A DNA stretch of 64,000 nt from Scylla paramamosain (Eukaryota > Arthropoda > Malacostraca > Decapoda > Portunidae): assembly GCF_035594125.1 (NCBI RefSeq), contig NC_087173.1, forward strand, positions 420,001 to 484,000, given 5' to 3'. The translations under genes were made by a program, and so were the position numbers. The notes beneath the pieces were generated by a model, which did not search any database, was not told the DNA's origin, and saw nothing but the letters and a program-made list of their open reading frames with translations. Each line of letters opens with the position of its first letter. The stretch's first letter is position 1. Below are positions 12,299 to 23,679 of this stretch, piece by piece.

Positions 12299-12386
<88 letters not shown>
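12299..12386. repeat. (GA)n microsatellite
   Basis: Uninterrupted GA tract of about 88 bases, paralogous to 38609-38682. The poly Arg-Glu and Ser-Leu frames over it are artefacts. Confidence 0.97.
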
Positions 12387-12390
<4 letters not shown>

Positions 12391-12680
12391 ACAGGTAGGC
12401 AGGAAGGCAGACGGTCAAACAAACAGGCAGGGAGGCAAGCAAGCAAGCAAGCAAGCAAGGAGGCACACAGACTAACGGGCTGAGAAAGAGGTGGATGGAC
12501 ATACAAAAAAGAAAGAAAGAAAGCAGGCAGACAGACAGGGTGACAGGGAAATAGTCAGCCTAACTTGAAGAGGATAGGTAGGCAAAGAAGCAGGCAGACA
12601 GGCAGGCAGGCAAAAATAGAAGGCAAGCAAGCAGAGAAACAGACAAATAGACAGAGGGACAGATGGATGTGCGGGCAGAC
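12387..12680. repeat. Degenerate tetranucleotide block (GGCA/AAGC/CAGA)
   Basis: A run of related tetranucleotides such as GGCAGGCA, AAGCAAGC and CAGACAGA, conserved at 38683-38960 in copy 2. The downstream 400 bases (12680-13100) are unique AT-rich sequence with no gene seen. Confidence 0.88.
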
Positions 12681-13126
12681 ACAGACATGGACAAAGTAGT
12701 TTTAAATAGCGGCAGAAACTGGTATATTTCATTCTAAAGAATATATTTGCACAATTTTTTTTTTTTTTTGTAAAGCACTTTAATAAATAGTTTACCGTGT
12801 CCTGCAGCGACTACTTAACCAAAAGTCCAACTGAATTAGTCATTGGGATATTAATACAGCATAATGTTTGCATAATATAAACGTATGCCTCTTCCGTTAG
12901 TCGTATATTCTTTCGTGATAACAGTTACTGTAAGCAAAGAAAATGCATACATAGTGACCTTACTATATTTTTTTCTCTCATAGCCTCGTATTTACGGTAT
13001 GCCATTTTTCAAGCACAATACGTAGTTGTAATTGATTTCCTAAAACTACTAAATATACCTGAAGACAGACCTACTGACCCATACTCGTAAATATTGTTCC
13101 ACTCGTAATGTTACACCAGACACACA

Positions 13127-13134
13127 CACGCACA

Positions 13135-13209
<75 letters not shown>
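13127..13209. repeat. (CA)n microsatellite
   Basis: CA tract of about 83 bases. The paralog at 39404-39442 is shorter and is followed by a 158-bp tandem duplication. Confidence 0.96.
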
Positions 13210-13210
<1 letters not shown>

Positions 13211-13629
13211 ATTAATACAAATAGATGCAATGCAATAAAGCAGCAGAGATTGGGATGCTCATTCTTACAGAACATTATAGTGAACATGTGAGGCAGAGAT
13301 AAAAAGACAAACGCAGACAGACAGATTGATTTAAAATAGTAACATGTACTTGTTATAAGCAATTCTAAGTGACCATTAATTTCCCGTTCATTCCCATTCA
13401 TTGAAGCATTTCAGCGTTGAGACGCAAAGGTAGTGTAAGTGTTGAGGTAGCGGTGGTAGTGGCCCCTTCACCTCGCAGCGAGGCAGGAAGGGGAGGCGAG
13501 GGACACCAGCAGTGACTGGCCTGAAGGCGCCTTGCGTCCCGCCTCCTCTCTTGCGACCCTTGATTGCCATCATCCATCAATCGCAGTATGACTTGTGCTC
13601 CTCCTCTTCAGCCTCACTTAACTACCACC

Positions 13630-15130
13630 ACGCTTCCCGGAGAAACCGTAACCCTATGCCATCAGAGCCGACAGAGCTGGTTGCATTAAGATCTTTAACT
13701 GTTAATATAACGGTGTTAGTATCTACGGGTTCAGGCCTAAAAGCAGAGATAATATTGATATTAGACTGAGGGAGATGGACGACAGATTTACCTTCTGTGA
13801 GCGTTTAAAAGTGAATTCTCTAACACTAGGAAAGAAATTATTGAACTCTTCGGCTGTATCACTTAGATTATAAAAAAAATATAGGCAATGTGCTTATTTT
13901 TCTGACTAGGGATAATTTCATTAATGACGTTCCATGTGGCCGAAGTGTTCCCTTTACTGCCTTTGAGATGGACTTGGTAATTATGCGCCCTAGTTTTATT
14001 ATTATTATTTGTTTATTTTTTTGCAATTTTCTTGGCAATTTTGTGTCAACTTGTTTTTAATTATCTTACTGATTTTATTACCCGTTGTCATCATATCATC
14101 ATTAAAATCATCTAGGATAAGGATCCTTTTATCACGCAGACATACCATCCTAAAAACATCTTGAATGTAGTCAAATGATGTGGCTAAAGCCTTAGGGTGT
14201 CGATATACACAACCAATGATGATGGCCGGCAACTTCCTGCACTGTATCTTTACCCATACATCCTCCACGTCTGTCGGTCTTGGCACATCTAGGTTAATGA
14301 CAGAGGGATTGAGGGTACTATGGACATACATGCATATCCCGGCTCCTCGACCATTGTCACATCTAAAAATCAATCACAATTAGGAATTTCTACGTAACCA
14401 TCTGGGGTGTTTGCTTGAAGTCATATTTCACTCATACATAAAACATCGATATTTCTATCTATTATCAATAACTTTACCTCGTCCAAACACGATAACAGTG
14501 ATTGTGCATTAATGTGTTTGACAGTTAGCGAATCCTTTTTTAACTCCTTTATTTCAACAACGGCAGATGATTCCTCGCCATCATCCTATGCCATATACTG
14601 TTGACGTAAGCGGCTCTTATGACGTAAACGTTGACAGCTGCCACATAAGAGTTTGTGGTCAAATCTATAATTTCTTTGAACATGATTGAATTCGCCGCAA
14701 TTGTAACACCCTGTTTTTTGTTTTTTTCTCTCACTAGCGTCTTTATTTTTTTCCCTTCTGTAACCATGCGAGTTATCACTGTACGTTTCCTGCGTTTCAA
14801 ACACCGGTGTTTCTGCACTAGGTGGCTTCTGTTCCATCTGCCCACTCCTGAGGTGTAGGCGTGGGCTTGATTATAAGCTGTATAGTGTCTGCCATCCAGC
14901 ATTCTCCTCAGGGTTGTATCGTGCAGACCGGGGTTGAATGCATCCTCCTCTTTGTTCCAGCCTGCCTCATGTTTTCTTGTCATTGCCCTGGCAGGTGTGT
15001 GATGAGAAGGACCGCGTGGTTTAGGAGCAGTGGGGGGCTGATGGGAAGCTTTATGGGTGGGAGACTTTCGGGTGTAAGACTTGCCTTGTTGGGTTGTTCT
15101 GCTATGAGCGCAGAGGGAAACAATTCCCGC
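13630..15130 (-). pseudogene. Zinc-knuckle plus endonuclease LINE remnant (duplication copy 1)
   Basis: Reading the minus strand from about 15130 down: a basic Pro-rich segment, then a zinc-knuckle region (14586-14837) with CYNCGEFNH and LLCGSCQRLRHKSRL, then after a stop an AP-endonuclease (14005-14373) with FRCDNGRGAGICMYVHS and IIGCVYRHP. A degraded linker (EEFNNFF) and the beginning of the RT fingers (VKDLNATSSVGSDGIGLRF, about 13630-13710) follow. Zinc knuckle and endonuclease are effectively contiguous. A deletion near 14028-14043 removes about 510 bases still present in copy 2. GDFND has become DDFND in this copy. Multiple stops make it non-functional. Confidence 0.75.
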
Positions 15131-15227
15131 GTAGGTTGGCGGGCCGCGGGAGACAGCACTCAGTTTGATTTTTTTCTATATGTATGTATAGTGTCGAAAT
15201 AGCAAAGGCATCGTAGAAAACACTAAT

Positions 15228-16708
15228 ATCTGGAGCTTCATCACTGTGTTTCAGGGAAAATATGAGTAAATCGTGTGAGTCTTGCCGTGGTAGGAAAGAC
15301 TGCTTCCTGCGGGACATTATCAAAAGAGCGTCTGGCACTGGTTTGGCAGCGGGACTAATAAAATAGGATGCCTTTGGTAATGCATATATAGGAATATTAT
15401 TGCCTGCGAAACACTACGTTGGCTTTGCAATGAGGCTTTTGTATTCAGATGACCGCGGGACCTGAAATATGTAGACACAACTATACTAGGCAGGTCCTGT
15501 GAAAGGTATCACACTAAATGTATTGCTTTATCCAGACGAGTTAGCAGCACAAGCGTGAAGTAGGGTGGATCTTACAGGTGTTTGCTTTTGTTGAGATCCT
15601 TACCAAGAAGCAGTGACATCCAGAACCAACAGCAACTACGATATCTGTGTGGTCTGTGGAGCCTTTGTTGTTGTTGTTGTTTTGTTGTGTAAGACGACGT
15701 TATAGGGAACATCCTGTGTCCTCGTAGTAACCACATGAAAAGGCAGGTATCTAACTAGGAGTGGTCAGAGAATTGTTGTTGTTGTTGTTGCTGTTGTTGT
15801 TGTTGTTGTTGTTTTTATCAGAATCACCAATGGAGGAAGGTGGATGTGTTGTATTACTGAGCAACAATAAAGAAAGAAGAATAGATGAGTCAGGCCACCT
15901 TGGCGGAGATACTCAAAAGTGATTTTCATGTTTTGTGCCGTGAATACTTATTATGGCTAGACTGAAGTGGTACTTATTATTTTCTAAGTATATCCTTGCT
16001 GTTGTTTTTAGGTTTGTACCGCTGAATGTTGGGAAGCTTTTCACTTTTTATTATTTTATTTTCTTATTTGATCTTGTTATATATGTAATTGTGCTTGTTC
16101 GTTTTATTTTGTTGCAGCTGTTGTGCATATTTAACATACTTAGCGTTTCAAGTGTGTTCTGTTTTCAGTGTTGTTTTTCATGTATCCATGTGTTCTTGCT
16201 TGGAGGAATTTGACATGTTTTATTTATGACATTTCGTGTTTTTCTTCAGTATTTATTCTTTTGTTTTTTGTTCATGCGTATGTTGTAACTCATGCAGCAA
16301 AGGATTTGTGGTGGTTCTGTTTATGATGCTTCATTTTTAGCTCTTTTTAGAATAGTCAAGCTGCATCACTTTCTTATGTGGATGTTTTGATATTTTCAGG
16401 GAAGGATGGCAGGTGGTGCCGCGGTGAACACTTCCAACACGTGCTGGAGGAAAGTGCGTACCTACTTCATTACATCATGTGCACTCTGTTTTGGAACTCG
16501 ATGTTAAACTTTTTTTTTTTCCATGTCAACCGAAACCTGTCTGTTGCCAGCCTTTCTCCTGTCTGCTTCTCACGAATCTATTAAGGAAAGAAAGGATATG
16601 CTTCCATGGTATCGTGTCAGTAGTATTATCCATTGAAGGATTAGTTGAAACCTTTTTCTAAAGCTTTTTTTTTTGTCTCTCATTTTTGTGCCCTCATCTC
16701 CAGCCGGA
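15228..16708 (+). repeat. Gene-like tandem unit A1
   Basis: Type A unit of about 1.48 kb, repeated at 42112-43585 and, with its start cut off, at 58572-59945. In order it holds an acceptor-like TTTCAG before a segment starting with ATG at 15263 (reading MSKSCESCRGRKDCFLRD), a segment at about 15619 reading TSRTNSNYDICVVCGAF followed by a GTT repeat, an AATAAA at about 15868, a T-rich part with a hydrophobic 86-codon frame (15953-16213), and a TTTCAG-bounded segment at about 16399-16454 with ATGGCAGGTGGTGCCGCGG. Whether this is a degenerate gene cluster or a transposon-derived satellite is unknown. Confidence 0.7.
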
Positions 16709-18060
16709 CATCTAGAGCTTCATTACATTATGTTTCAGGGAAAATATGAGTAAATCGTGTGAGTCTTACCGTGGTAGGAAAGACGACCTCCTGCGGGACC
16801 TTATCAAAAGAGCGTCTGACACTGGTTTGGTAAACGACAAGATTAAAAAAAATAGGATGCGTTTGGTAATGCGTATATAGGAATGTTATTGCCAGCGAAA
16901 CACTACCTTGGCTTTGCAGTGAGGCTTTTGTATTTAGATGACAGCGGGAGCTGAAATATGTAGACAAAACTATACTAGGCAGGTCCCAGTGAAATGTATC
17001 ATACTAAATATATTGCTTCATCCAGACGAGTTATCAGCACAAGCATGAAGTAGGGTGGATCTCACAGGTGTTTGCATTTGTTGAAATCCTTACCAAGAAG
17101 CGGTGACATCCAGAACCAACAGCAACTACGATATCTGTGTGGTCTGTGGAGCCTTTGTTGTTGTTGTTGTTTTGTTGTGTAAGAGGTTATAGGGAACATC
17201 CTGTGTCCTCGCAGTAACCACACGAAAAGGCAGGTATATAACTAGGAGTGGTCAGAGAGTTGTTGTTGTTGTTATCAGAAACACAAACGGAGGAAGGTGG
17301 ATGTGTTGTATTGCTGAGCAACAATAAAGAAAGAAGAATAGATGAGTCAGGCCACCTTGGTGGAGATACTCAAAAGGGACTTTCATGTTTTGTGCCGTGA
17401 ATACTTTTTATGGCTAGACTGAAGTGGTACTTATTATTTTCTAAGCATATCCTTGCTGTTGTTTTTTTTAGGTTTTATTTTGTTGCAGCTGTTGTGCATA
17501 TTTAACATTCTTAGAGTTTCAAGTGTGTTCTGTTTTCAGTGTTGTTTTTCATGTATCCATGTGTTCTTGGTTGGATGAATTTGACACGTTTTATTTATGA
17601 CATTTCGTGTTTTTCTTCAGTATTTATTCTTTCGTTTTTTGTTCATGTGTATGTTGTAACTCATGCAGTAAATGATTTGTGGTAGTTCTGTTTATGATGC
17701 TTCATTTTTAGCTCTTTTTAGAATAGTCAAGCTGCATCACTTTCTTATGTGGATGTTTTGATATTTTCAGGGAAGGATGGCAGGTGGTGCCGCGGTGAAC
17801 ACTGCCAACACGTGCAGGAGGAAAGTGAGTACCTGCTTCATTACATCATGTGCACTCTGTTTTGGAACTCGATGTTAAACTTTTTTTTTTTTTTTCATGT
17901 CAACCGAAATCTGTCTGTTGCCAGCCTTTCTCCTTTCTGCTTCCCACGAATCTATGAAGGAAAGAAAGGATGTGCTTCCATGGTATCGTGTCAGTAGTAT
18001 TATCCATTGAAGGATTAGTTCAAACCTTTTTTCCAGAGCTTTGTTTTTTTCTCCCATTTT
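16709..18060 (+). repeat. Gene-like tandem unit B1
   Basis: Head-to-tail neighbour of unit A1 and about 85-90% similar by eye. Type B differs from type A by loss of about 90 bases between GTTGTTTTT and AGGTTTTATTTTG near 17470, and by Tyr for the second Cys in the ATG segment (16748; CESYRGRKD). It retains GGTTTGGTAAAC at about 16826 where other copies read GGTTTGGTAAGC, AATAAA at about 17326 and the GGAAGGATGGCAGG...GAGGAAAGTGAGTACC segment at about 17769-17835. Paralog: 43586-44725. Confidence 0.7.
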
Positions 18061-18650
18061 TCTGCCTTCCCAGGGTATATATATGAAAGAAGAATGTAAA
18101 TTTAGTCTATTATGTTAATTGTAACATGTATTCCAGTCTTCGTGTGCTTATTTTAGTGTATGCATAGAGAAAAGAAGGATACGAAATCATATATTTTCTA
18201 TAATGGTGTCATGTTTATGGTACAAATATTTGCTTGGAGATTCAGTTGAAACTTAATATTTAGCTATCATTTTGGAGTTTAATTTTTTTTTTTCGTGTTT
18301 ATCTTTTGTATGTACGAATATACGAGTGAAAAAATGGAAAGATGCAATTACAAAAAACTTTCCAGCATAACAGGAATATTCACCTGAGACTTTATTAGGT
18401 AACAAATATCAGATATTCTAATTTATTCGTTTATTTATCGTTTACTGTGTTTTATCGTTATGTAGATTAATAATATTTTGCATGTTATGATAAAGTGTCC
18501 TTGGAAAATATTACTGTAACACATTTCATTTAGTGTGGATTTGATTTCCACATAAAAAAAAAGATAAATAAATAAATGAATAAAAATAAAATGAAATAAA
18601 ATAATCTTTCATTCTATGGAGAAAACATATTTACATTTTCTTTTTTCAAT
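18061..18650 (+). repeat. Flank shared with 59945-60560
   Basis: Follows the tandem units and aligns with the segment after unit A3 at 59945 (GGGTATATATATGAAAGAAG through GGAGAAAACATATTTACATTTTC). Copy 2 of the duplication keeps only the first 130 bases (44769-44888). AT-rich; no gene seen. Confidence 0.7.
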
Positions 18651-19805
18651 TGGTATTGATATTATTTTTAACTCTGATATCCCGGGAAGCGTTACTACCA
18701 TGAATATTTGCGACCTAACCTAAGGTAAATTTTTAGCGTCATAACCTTTGTTGCAGCTTTATTCAAGTAAAATCAAAGAGAGGAAAGCTTGTATTGTTCT
18801 GTGAAGTGTTCTTATTTGCCTGTGTGTGTTGATTGTCACCTTGAAAAGTCAAGGTGACGTGGGCCTTGATGACTAGAGCCGGCCCACACTATTTGTCTCC
18901 CTTTTTTTAGAGGCTCGTCGTTGTAGTTTTTTGAAAATATTAGTTTCATCACGTTTTTAATTTTCCTTGTCAGCAAATGAAAGAAAATTTATGATTTTCT
19001 TTATCATTTAGTAACGTATATCTATGGAGGGATTATTCCCCTAGCGGAGCGAGGGGGCTCTATTTTTGTTACTACTGCACATCTCTACACCCCAACGCTC
19101 CCACCTGGCCCTAGAGGGTACAACGATGATTTGCCCAGGATCACCTTTTGGTGTCTATCGCATATAAAAATTTCGATTTCAGTTTCCGAAACACTTCTTG
19201 GTTAGCAACTTTTGAAGGCGTATCTTCGTCAGACTCACCTTTTTTGCTGTCTTTTGCATATTTTGATTTATCAACATGTGGGCGAAGGTTTTTGCCTGGC
19301 AACTCGCTCAACTATCGCCTCATCACTATAGAACGAGTTGGAGGGCGTAAAATGCGCGAATTATTTGCCTTAACTCACATCATGTACAGGATAGCCAGTC
19401 TTGGTTGACACCATCAGACTCAGACACTTTTTTTTTCTTTTTGTCTTGAGGGTTTAACACAGTCCTCTGATTTTGTGTTTGTCTTGTCGGATGCAGCAGC
19501 GGCGGGACCTTTTTCCTTCCTCGCGGCCAGACGACGAGGACTGGCTTTTTGCTGCTCCTCCTGACACACTCACAATTTACCGGTGAGTGACGGGGACGGA
19601 GCTGTTTTTGTATCGCAGTGTACGTCCTTACATTTTTAGGTTTACATTTAAATAAAGCCTGTCATGCTTGCCTATGTTATTCCATGTGCATGTAAGGTAA
19701 GGCTGCTTGACAAAGTGTCTGACTCACTGCAGACACTTGCTTTATGCTGTACTGTAATAAACAAGTAATTTCTCAGTGAGTCACAAAAGTGCCTCTCAAT
19801 ACGAT
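18651..19805. other. Sequence unique to duplication copy 1
   Basis: Part of the 1.6 kb missing from copy 2. It includes a GC-richer patch near 19030-19135 (AGCGGAGCGAGGGGGC) and a short minus-strand open frame at 19141-19311. No recognised gene or repeat. Confidence 0.5.
19141..19311 (-). CDS. Short unrecognised lysine-rich open frame, possible terminal exon
   Basis: A 56-residue minus-strand frame between stops, without a Met start. It is rich in charged residues (KYAKDSKKGESDEDTPSK, then FRKLKSKFLYAIDTKR and stop). Its composition looks protein-like and is unlike the microsatellite frames nearby. A TAG immediately upstream could serve as a splice acceptor. It is absent from the paralogous copy. 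It could be a last exon, a transposase fragment or chance. Confidence 0.25.
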   Translation of the reverse strand: MSELPGKNLRPHVDKSKYAKDSKKGESDEDTPSKVANQEVFRKLKSKFLYAIDTKR

Positions 19806-20003
19806 GTGGTAGTGAAAAGTAGAATATGAAATAGATAGATAATAAATAAGTGAATAAATAAATAAATAAATAAATGGATGAATTAATGCATACCCTAGAG
19901 AACATTTCATACCTACTGAGCTTACCATAGCAAATACACTGATATGCTACAAAAAATGCACACAAGTATATGAAGATGGAAAAAAATGGGGCAAGTCTGT
20001 CTT

Positions 20004-20230
20004 GTGTTGTTATTTCTATGGTTACTGCTCTTCTGAATTTGCCATCAGCATGCGTCTCTCCTTCCCCACGCTGACGCTACAATATCTTCATTCTTTCATC
20101 CCCTTCATTGGTAAACTCTGGATTTGTCTGCCTGTTTCTGTTTTTTTCCCCTTCCTGTGACTAGTTGTTTTAAGAGTATTGAGGCACTTCCAGAAACATA
20201 TTTAGATTTTTTATTATTGACTTTTTTTTT
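20004..20230 (+). pseudogene. Jockey/I-like LINE C-terminal remnant (duplication copy 1)
   Basis: Bases 20004-20165 resemble 11480-11705 of the intact LINE: a TGCTCTTCTGAATTTGCCAT block, then TTCATCCCCTTCATTGGTAAACTCTGG. The paralog 45085-45350 keeps a longer frame ([17 protein letters not shown]). Diverged and 5'-truncated; the residual code is the last 70 or so residues of ORF2. Confidence 0.7.
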
Positions 20231-20570
20231 CTCTCTTTTTTTGTCTGTATGTATGGAAGCGGCAACTAAAAAAAAAAAAATTTTGTTCCTCTGTTTGCCA
20301 TTCGCCAAGAAGATATGAGAGTGTGAGTATAAGTAGTGGCTATATGCAAATGTTAGAATACCATTTTATACTGACTCTAGATTAAACATGTATTGCATTG
20401 TTTACTGCAGTGTTTCAAGTTGAGCCGTCCAATATCTTTTGCATCTAATTGATTTTTGTGTTCGGCTATTTGAAATTTTTATTTCCAAATGCAGTTCCAT
20501 GTTTTTAAGAATTATAAAGGGTTGGAGGAAAATAAAGCTTCCCTGAGTTGTAATAGGTGAATGTTAATAA

Positions 20571-20610
20571 CAGTAGTAGTAATAGCAGTAGTAGTAGTAG
20601 TAGTAGTAAA
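20571..20610. repeat. (TAG)n tract: empty site for the 45.8-kb LINE
   Basis: A short GTA/TAG repeat flanked by the same sequences (GAATGTTAATA on the left, AAAGAGCAGGATTATCAGCTG on the right) that flank the 3.0-kb LINE at 45764-48797. It is therefore the unoccupied allele-equivalent. Confidence 0.9.
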
Positions 20611-20852
20611 GAGCAGGATTATCAGCTGGAGTGACACCAATTCAGTTTTTCTATTATTTATATTTTCTTACTATTATTCCTCACCTTGTCAATCCACGCA
20701 AGGAAAAAAAAAAAAAAAAGAAAAAAAAAGGAAACGTATAATAAAAAAGTGAGAGGCAAGACCAGCAAGTGAAACACGCCCTGCCTTCTCCATAGACTTC
20801 ACGTGTTTACTGCCGCGCTTCCTGCCTCATAATTATACAGTCTTACGCTGGA

Positions 20853-20960
<108 letters not shown>

Positions 20961-21105
20961 GTGACGTGTAGCAGTGTGGTTGTCGAGAGCATAGCAAACG
21001 GCAAAATGTACGGGGACGGGCTAGTGTTTGCATGCCCCGCGTGAGGCGTGCAGTTTGTATGTAAAAGAGGAAGGCAACTGGTCGGGCGGGGACAAGGAGG
21101 AGGTG

Positions 21106-21167
21106 GAGTAGGAGCAGCAGGAGGAGGAGGAGGAGGAGGAGGAGGAGGAGGAGGAGGAGGAGGAGGC
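21106..21167. repeat. (GGA)n microsatellite
   Basis: Purine GGA/GAG tract of about 60 bases, shorter in the paralog (49346-49378). Confidence 0.93.
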
Positions 21168-21249
21168 GTAGCGTAGCGTGGTCTGGATGGCGTGCAGGAT
21201 TATGTGACGCTCAAAGGCAGCTTCAATACACTGTGGCTCACTCTATTAG

Positions 21250-21600
21250 AGTGAGCCACCTGACGGGGTGCGCTCTCAGGGTGATTGCTTGTATTCTATG
21301 TAGCCTGGCGGGGCTGTGGCACTCCCTGCAGGTTATTGGCTCAGGAGGGTGAGGTAATGTCGGATGTTAGTGTGGTACTCTGCTGTGGGTGATGAGTTGT
21401 GTTTGTAATGATACAGCGCCTAAAGTTTGTTAAAGTAATGCAGGTTGTAGAGCATAAATACAGTGACATCATCACCACTATAGTCTCTCCCTTTACGCTG
21501 TGACGGAATGATGTAGTTGTGGTGATGTAGTCTGGGATAATGGTGTACACTAGAGAAAATAAATAAAAATCCCAGTAATATCAACAGTTCCATTCTCGTG
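21250..21600. other. Block conserved between duplication copies (partner 49450-49800)
   Basis: From GTGAGCCACNTGACGGGGTGCG to CCATTCTCGTGAAAG the two copies differ at only about four or five positions in roughly 345, with no indels seen. The immediately upstream 250 bases differ at roughly one base in seven with several indels. No convincing plus-strand frame exists. A 69-codon minus-strand frame (21341-21550) is kept with one residue change but has no recognisable domain. The block could be constrained noncoding DNA or could reflect gene conversion. Confidence 0.6.
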
Positions 21601-22335
21601 AAAGGTTCAGTGTTCTTCCATTGTTGTTTATTTTCAGCTTTTCCACTTTATGTTCACTTAACTTGACAAGTGTGTTCCACGTGTGTCCCTAGGCGAAAAA
21701 AAAAAAAAAAAAACGTACCATTTTATACGCCTTTTTCATATCTTGCTTTATACAAAACTTTTTTTTAACGATGTTCTCTGTAAAACACTAGTCTTTTTTT
21801 GTCTGCCTTCTTTTTGTTATTATATGTTTCTAGCTACAAGGAAGTTTGTCCAGAAAGGAAAAGAAAAAAATATCATACTGTTGTTATATTCCTATTTCAT
21901 ATCCTCACACAGAGAACAATTTTTAACAATAAATAGGGGTAAACTTTAGCCTCACCTCCTCCGTCTCCTTTTAATTTGTCTGTAGAAAGGAAAAAATCTA
22001 AGTTCTTTTCCATATTTTCATTCATATAGACCATTTTTTTTTTTTTTTTTTGCCTTCAATAATGTATAGGATTAAAACATAGCCTCACTTCTTCTATCTC
22101 CTTTTTGCTGTGATATGTTTTGACCCTACACGCTGGTATGGTCCGCCTGCCCCCCTTGCCCGCCCCCTTCCCCCTGACAGACCCGCGTGTGGCCGTGGAG
22201 TGTGGCTCCCCAAATGGTCATCCAGTATTGCTCTTAAAAATGATCCCGTATGCGTCTACAGAATGGTTGCTTAAAGTGTGTTGCTGGGTTGGGGGGGTGG
22301 GGGGAAGGGGACTGATGTGGTTCTCTGGCCTAGAA

Positions 22336-22447
<112 letters not shown>

Positions 22448-22768
22448 TAGCTCGAATCTTGATTTCACTGGGTGGTTTAAGAACATATTCACGTGTTATT
22501 CATGAGCCATCACTTACTGCACCACCCGCGGCAGCAGCAGCAGCAGGAGGAGGAGGAGGAGGAGGAGGAGGAGGAGGAGGAGGAGGAGGAGGAGGAAAGA
22601 ATACAAAGGAATACAAAGGAATGCAACGGAAGACCAAACCTTGAGGTATTGACGAGGCTGTTTGGATAATTATTCTACATTAACTATTATTGGGAGATAC
22701 AGGATAGTACAGAAGGTTCCTCCCCACCAATCCCTCCAGCAGAAGCTGACAAGATACAGGAATTGATT

Positions 22769-23150
22769 CCACTCTCTCCCTTAATCCCTCCCGACGCCGC
22801 CCTTCCTCCCAGTCGGAAGCTTTCATCCTGCTGATAGGTAGTAAAGCCTGTGTGAAGAAGTGAGTGCTTCACCAGCTTTTTCAATGACATAATTTGATTG
22901 ATGTCTATGTTGAGAGTGGACGTGAATTACGAATAAAGCAATCCGTGGTTCTCTGGGCTGAGTCATTCTCGTGCTGCAGGATGGACAGGTGTAATGTTGT
23001 GTTGTTGTTATTGTTGTTGGTGATGGTGGTGGTGGTGCAGCACAGGGGAGGGTTCCAGGAGGCGGCTCCAGACACAAGGAATGCCCGCCTCTGTAAAGTT
23101 CTCTGATCTCACCTACTGCTATTTGCACTCCACGACATACTCCCACAAGT
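22769..23150. other. Near-identical block between duplication copies (partner 56558-56937)
   Basis: I found one difference in about 380 aligned bases (CCCGACGCC versus CCCTACGCC), much lower than in flanking parts. It carries a 70-codon plus frame (22894-23106) and a 107-codon minus frame (22823-23146), both identical in the two copies and both without a recognisable domain. The plus frame's hydrophobic run comes from GTT repeats. A coding role is not supported; conservation could reflect recent conversion. Confidence 0.55.
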
Positions 23151-23504
23151 CAACAATTATCTAATTATCACTGTGGGAATGAACGCTCACATTAGAATCA
23201 GCAGCAGTTTTTTTTATTGAATATTTGGTGCTGCATGAACACAGGAGGGGAAATCATGTGTTGAAATATATTTTGTTTACCGTTGGGGTTTCATGGCGTA
23301 GTGACAGTCTTGGGAATCCAGTGTGTGTGGGATGCCAGCGGTCATATCCCATAGAAAATACAATAAATGAATAACATGATGAAAATAATTCACATGATAA
23401 TTCTTTAGTACATACTGGCGTGAACATTAGATGGGGAAATAGACCAACTTTACAAAGAAAATGGGGAAGATGAGGAAATAGACCAACTTTAAAAAAAAGG
23501 AAAA

Positions 23505-23600
23505 AGGCCCTCGTGGCCCAGTGGGTAGAGTGATGCACTTGGAGTTTGGCGTGAGGGAAGTGAGGGGCGCGCAGGTTCGAACCCCCCTCTCGGAACTCAC
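23505..23600 (+). mobile_element. tRNA-derived SINE head
   Basis: The sequence carries both internal RNA polymerase III promoter boxes: TGGCCCAGTGG (A box) at about 23514 and GGTTCGAACCC (B box) at about 23574, about 60 bases apart as in tRNA genes. The predicted acceptor ends do not pair and the anticodon arm is not tRNA-like, so it is a SINE rather than a functional tRNA. The body continues into a GGAGGGGAGGTGAGTG segment that is amplified downstream. A second copy lies at 57289-57380, where part of the A box is deleted. Confidence 0.8.
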
Positions 23601-23679
23601 AAAAACCTTCAAAGAGCATCCCTCCATCACCATGTGTGCCTCAAACACACAGGTACGGTGATGGAGCTGCCCACGGGGA

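Noticed and set aside
22823..23146. 107-codon minus-strand ORF identical at 56605-56928
   Set aside because: Low-complexity Pro/Thr stretch from GGT repeats and no domain. Identity reflects the near-identical DNA block, not demonstrated protein constraint.
23505..23600. Functional tRNA gene
   Set aside because: A and B boxes are present, but the acceptor ends do not pair and the anticodon arm is not tRNA-like; a downstream repeat body is attached. It is called a SINE instead.
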